Positions 5,127 through 5,493 of a DNA stretch of 5,493 nucleotides are shown in pieces. How positions within the stretch are numbered: position 1 is the first letter of the stretch; each line of letters begins with the position of its first letter. The stretch is from contig JAGWZD010000155.1 of NCBI GenBank assembly GCA_018968995.1, positions 1-5,493 on the forward strand, in the 5' to 3' direction. Below the pieces are notes generated by a model. It ran no database searches. It had not been told where the DNA came from and saw only the letters and a list, made by a program, of their open reading frames with translations. This stretch comes from Bdellovibrionales bacterium (GTDB lineage Bacteria > Bdellovibrionota > UBA1018). The translations under genes and the position numbers were made by a program.

Positions 5127-5493
5127 GGCCTTTTTTGAGCTTTCGGTAGCGCGAGAGCAAATCTGAAAATGAGCTTCGAAGGTGAGCAATGGCCTCTGGG
5201 CTCTCTGCTCGGGCTTCGAGGACCTCTGCGATGGATTCGAGGGTCGAAAGGCATTCTCGTCGGGGCTCTCGTCGAAGATCTCGGTACAGCGATGGTTGTC
5301 GGGGAGAGAGCATGAGCCTTTGGAGTTTTAGAAGCCACGCATTTCGCCACCAGAGGGTTTTCGCTTGGCTCCAGGTTCCATCCAAGACAATGACTCCTTG
5401 AATTCGTGAAAGTTTCGAAGCATTCGCTTCCGGCTCTAAAGGTGCGCCTTTCTTATCCACACCATAAAGCGAAGCACCTGAGGGGGGGGGACC
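5110..5493 (-). CDS. DTW-domain protein (tRNA-uridine aminocarboxypropyltransferase family), 5' partial
   Basis: The frame is open to the window edge; 127 C-terminal residues are visible. Members such as E. coli TapT (YfiP) transfer the 3-amino-3-carboxypropyl group of S-adenosylmethionine to a tRNA uridine. The name-giving motif is present as LDGTW (37-41), followed by SQAK, SLYRDLRREP (68-77) and LSTLESIA (82-89), in the family's usual order. The zinc-like CxxC region and the first part of the fold must lie beyond the edge. A GTG at 5460 could be read as a start, but the frame continues upstream and the family is longer, so it is not the start. The coding strand has nine C in a row (5490-5482). 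This is probably a housekeeping gene unrelated to the sigma-54 genes. Confidence 0.88.
   Translation of the reverse strand, partial: GPPPSGASLYGVDKKGAPLEPEANASKLSRIQGVIVLDGTWSQAKTLWWRNAWLLKLQRLMLSPRQPSLYRDLRREPRRECLSTLESIAEVLEARAESPEAIAHLRSSFSDLLSRYRKLKKGPSASY

Noticed and set aside
5120..5152. GCGCTA/TAGCGC inverted repeat with a T run, as a terminator
   Set aside because: The six T are in the 21-base loop rather than after the stem, and the stem is only six bases.

Overview
The window looks like Gram-negative bacterial chromosome. It carries a sigma-54 (RpoN) enhancer-binding protein, three predicted lipoproteins or exported cysteine-rich proteins with signal sequences, a PlsC-type acyltransferase and the end of a DTW-domain tRNA-modifying enzyme. 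The mix of many small lipoproteins, sigma-54 control and a bacterial homologue of the oomycete elicitor transglutaminase would suit a Bdellovibrionota/Oligoflexia or other delta-proteobacteria-like lineage. That placement is inference and cannot be fixed from the sequence alone.

Layout. 1-717 (+) is the C-terminal two thirds of a sigma-54 activator, cut by the window edge just after the GAFTGA region. Eight bases after its stop lies a perfect sigma-54 promoter (TGGCAC-N5-TTGC, 726-740). It reads into a tight pair of genes: an exported six-cysteine protein (792-1400) and a lipoprotein of the transglutaminase-elicitor (GP42) family (1407-2393). A plsC-like acyltransferase (about 2438-3202) follows in the same direction. 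On the minus strand lie two tandem lipoprotein genes, 4682-3765 and then 3715-3164. They appear to be diverged paralogues, and a second perfect sigma-54 promoter (3760-3746, minus) sits between them. A divergent gap (4683-4883) leads to a small membrane protein (4884-5126, +). This converges on the C-terminal part of a DTW-domain protein (5493-5110, minus) that runs off the window.

How they may work together. The two exact sigma-54 promoters, each placed just before a gene for an exported protein, and the activator gene beside the first suggest a small locally controlled sigma-54 regulon of cell-surface or secreted proteins. Its most striking member is the transglutaminase-like lipoprotein, which carries VWNTPVVG, close to the start of the Pep-13 peptide (VWNQPVRG) that plants recognise in Phytophthora GP42. 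That the activator in this window is the one that drives these promoters is inference. The acyltransferase and DTW genes look like housekeeping functions.
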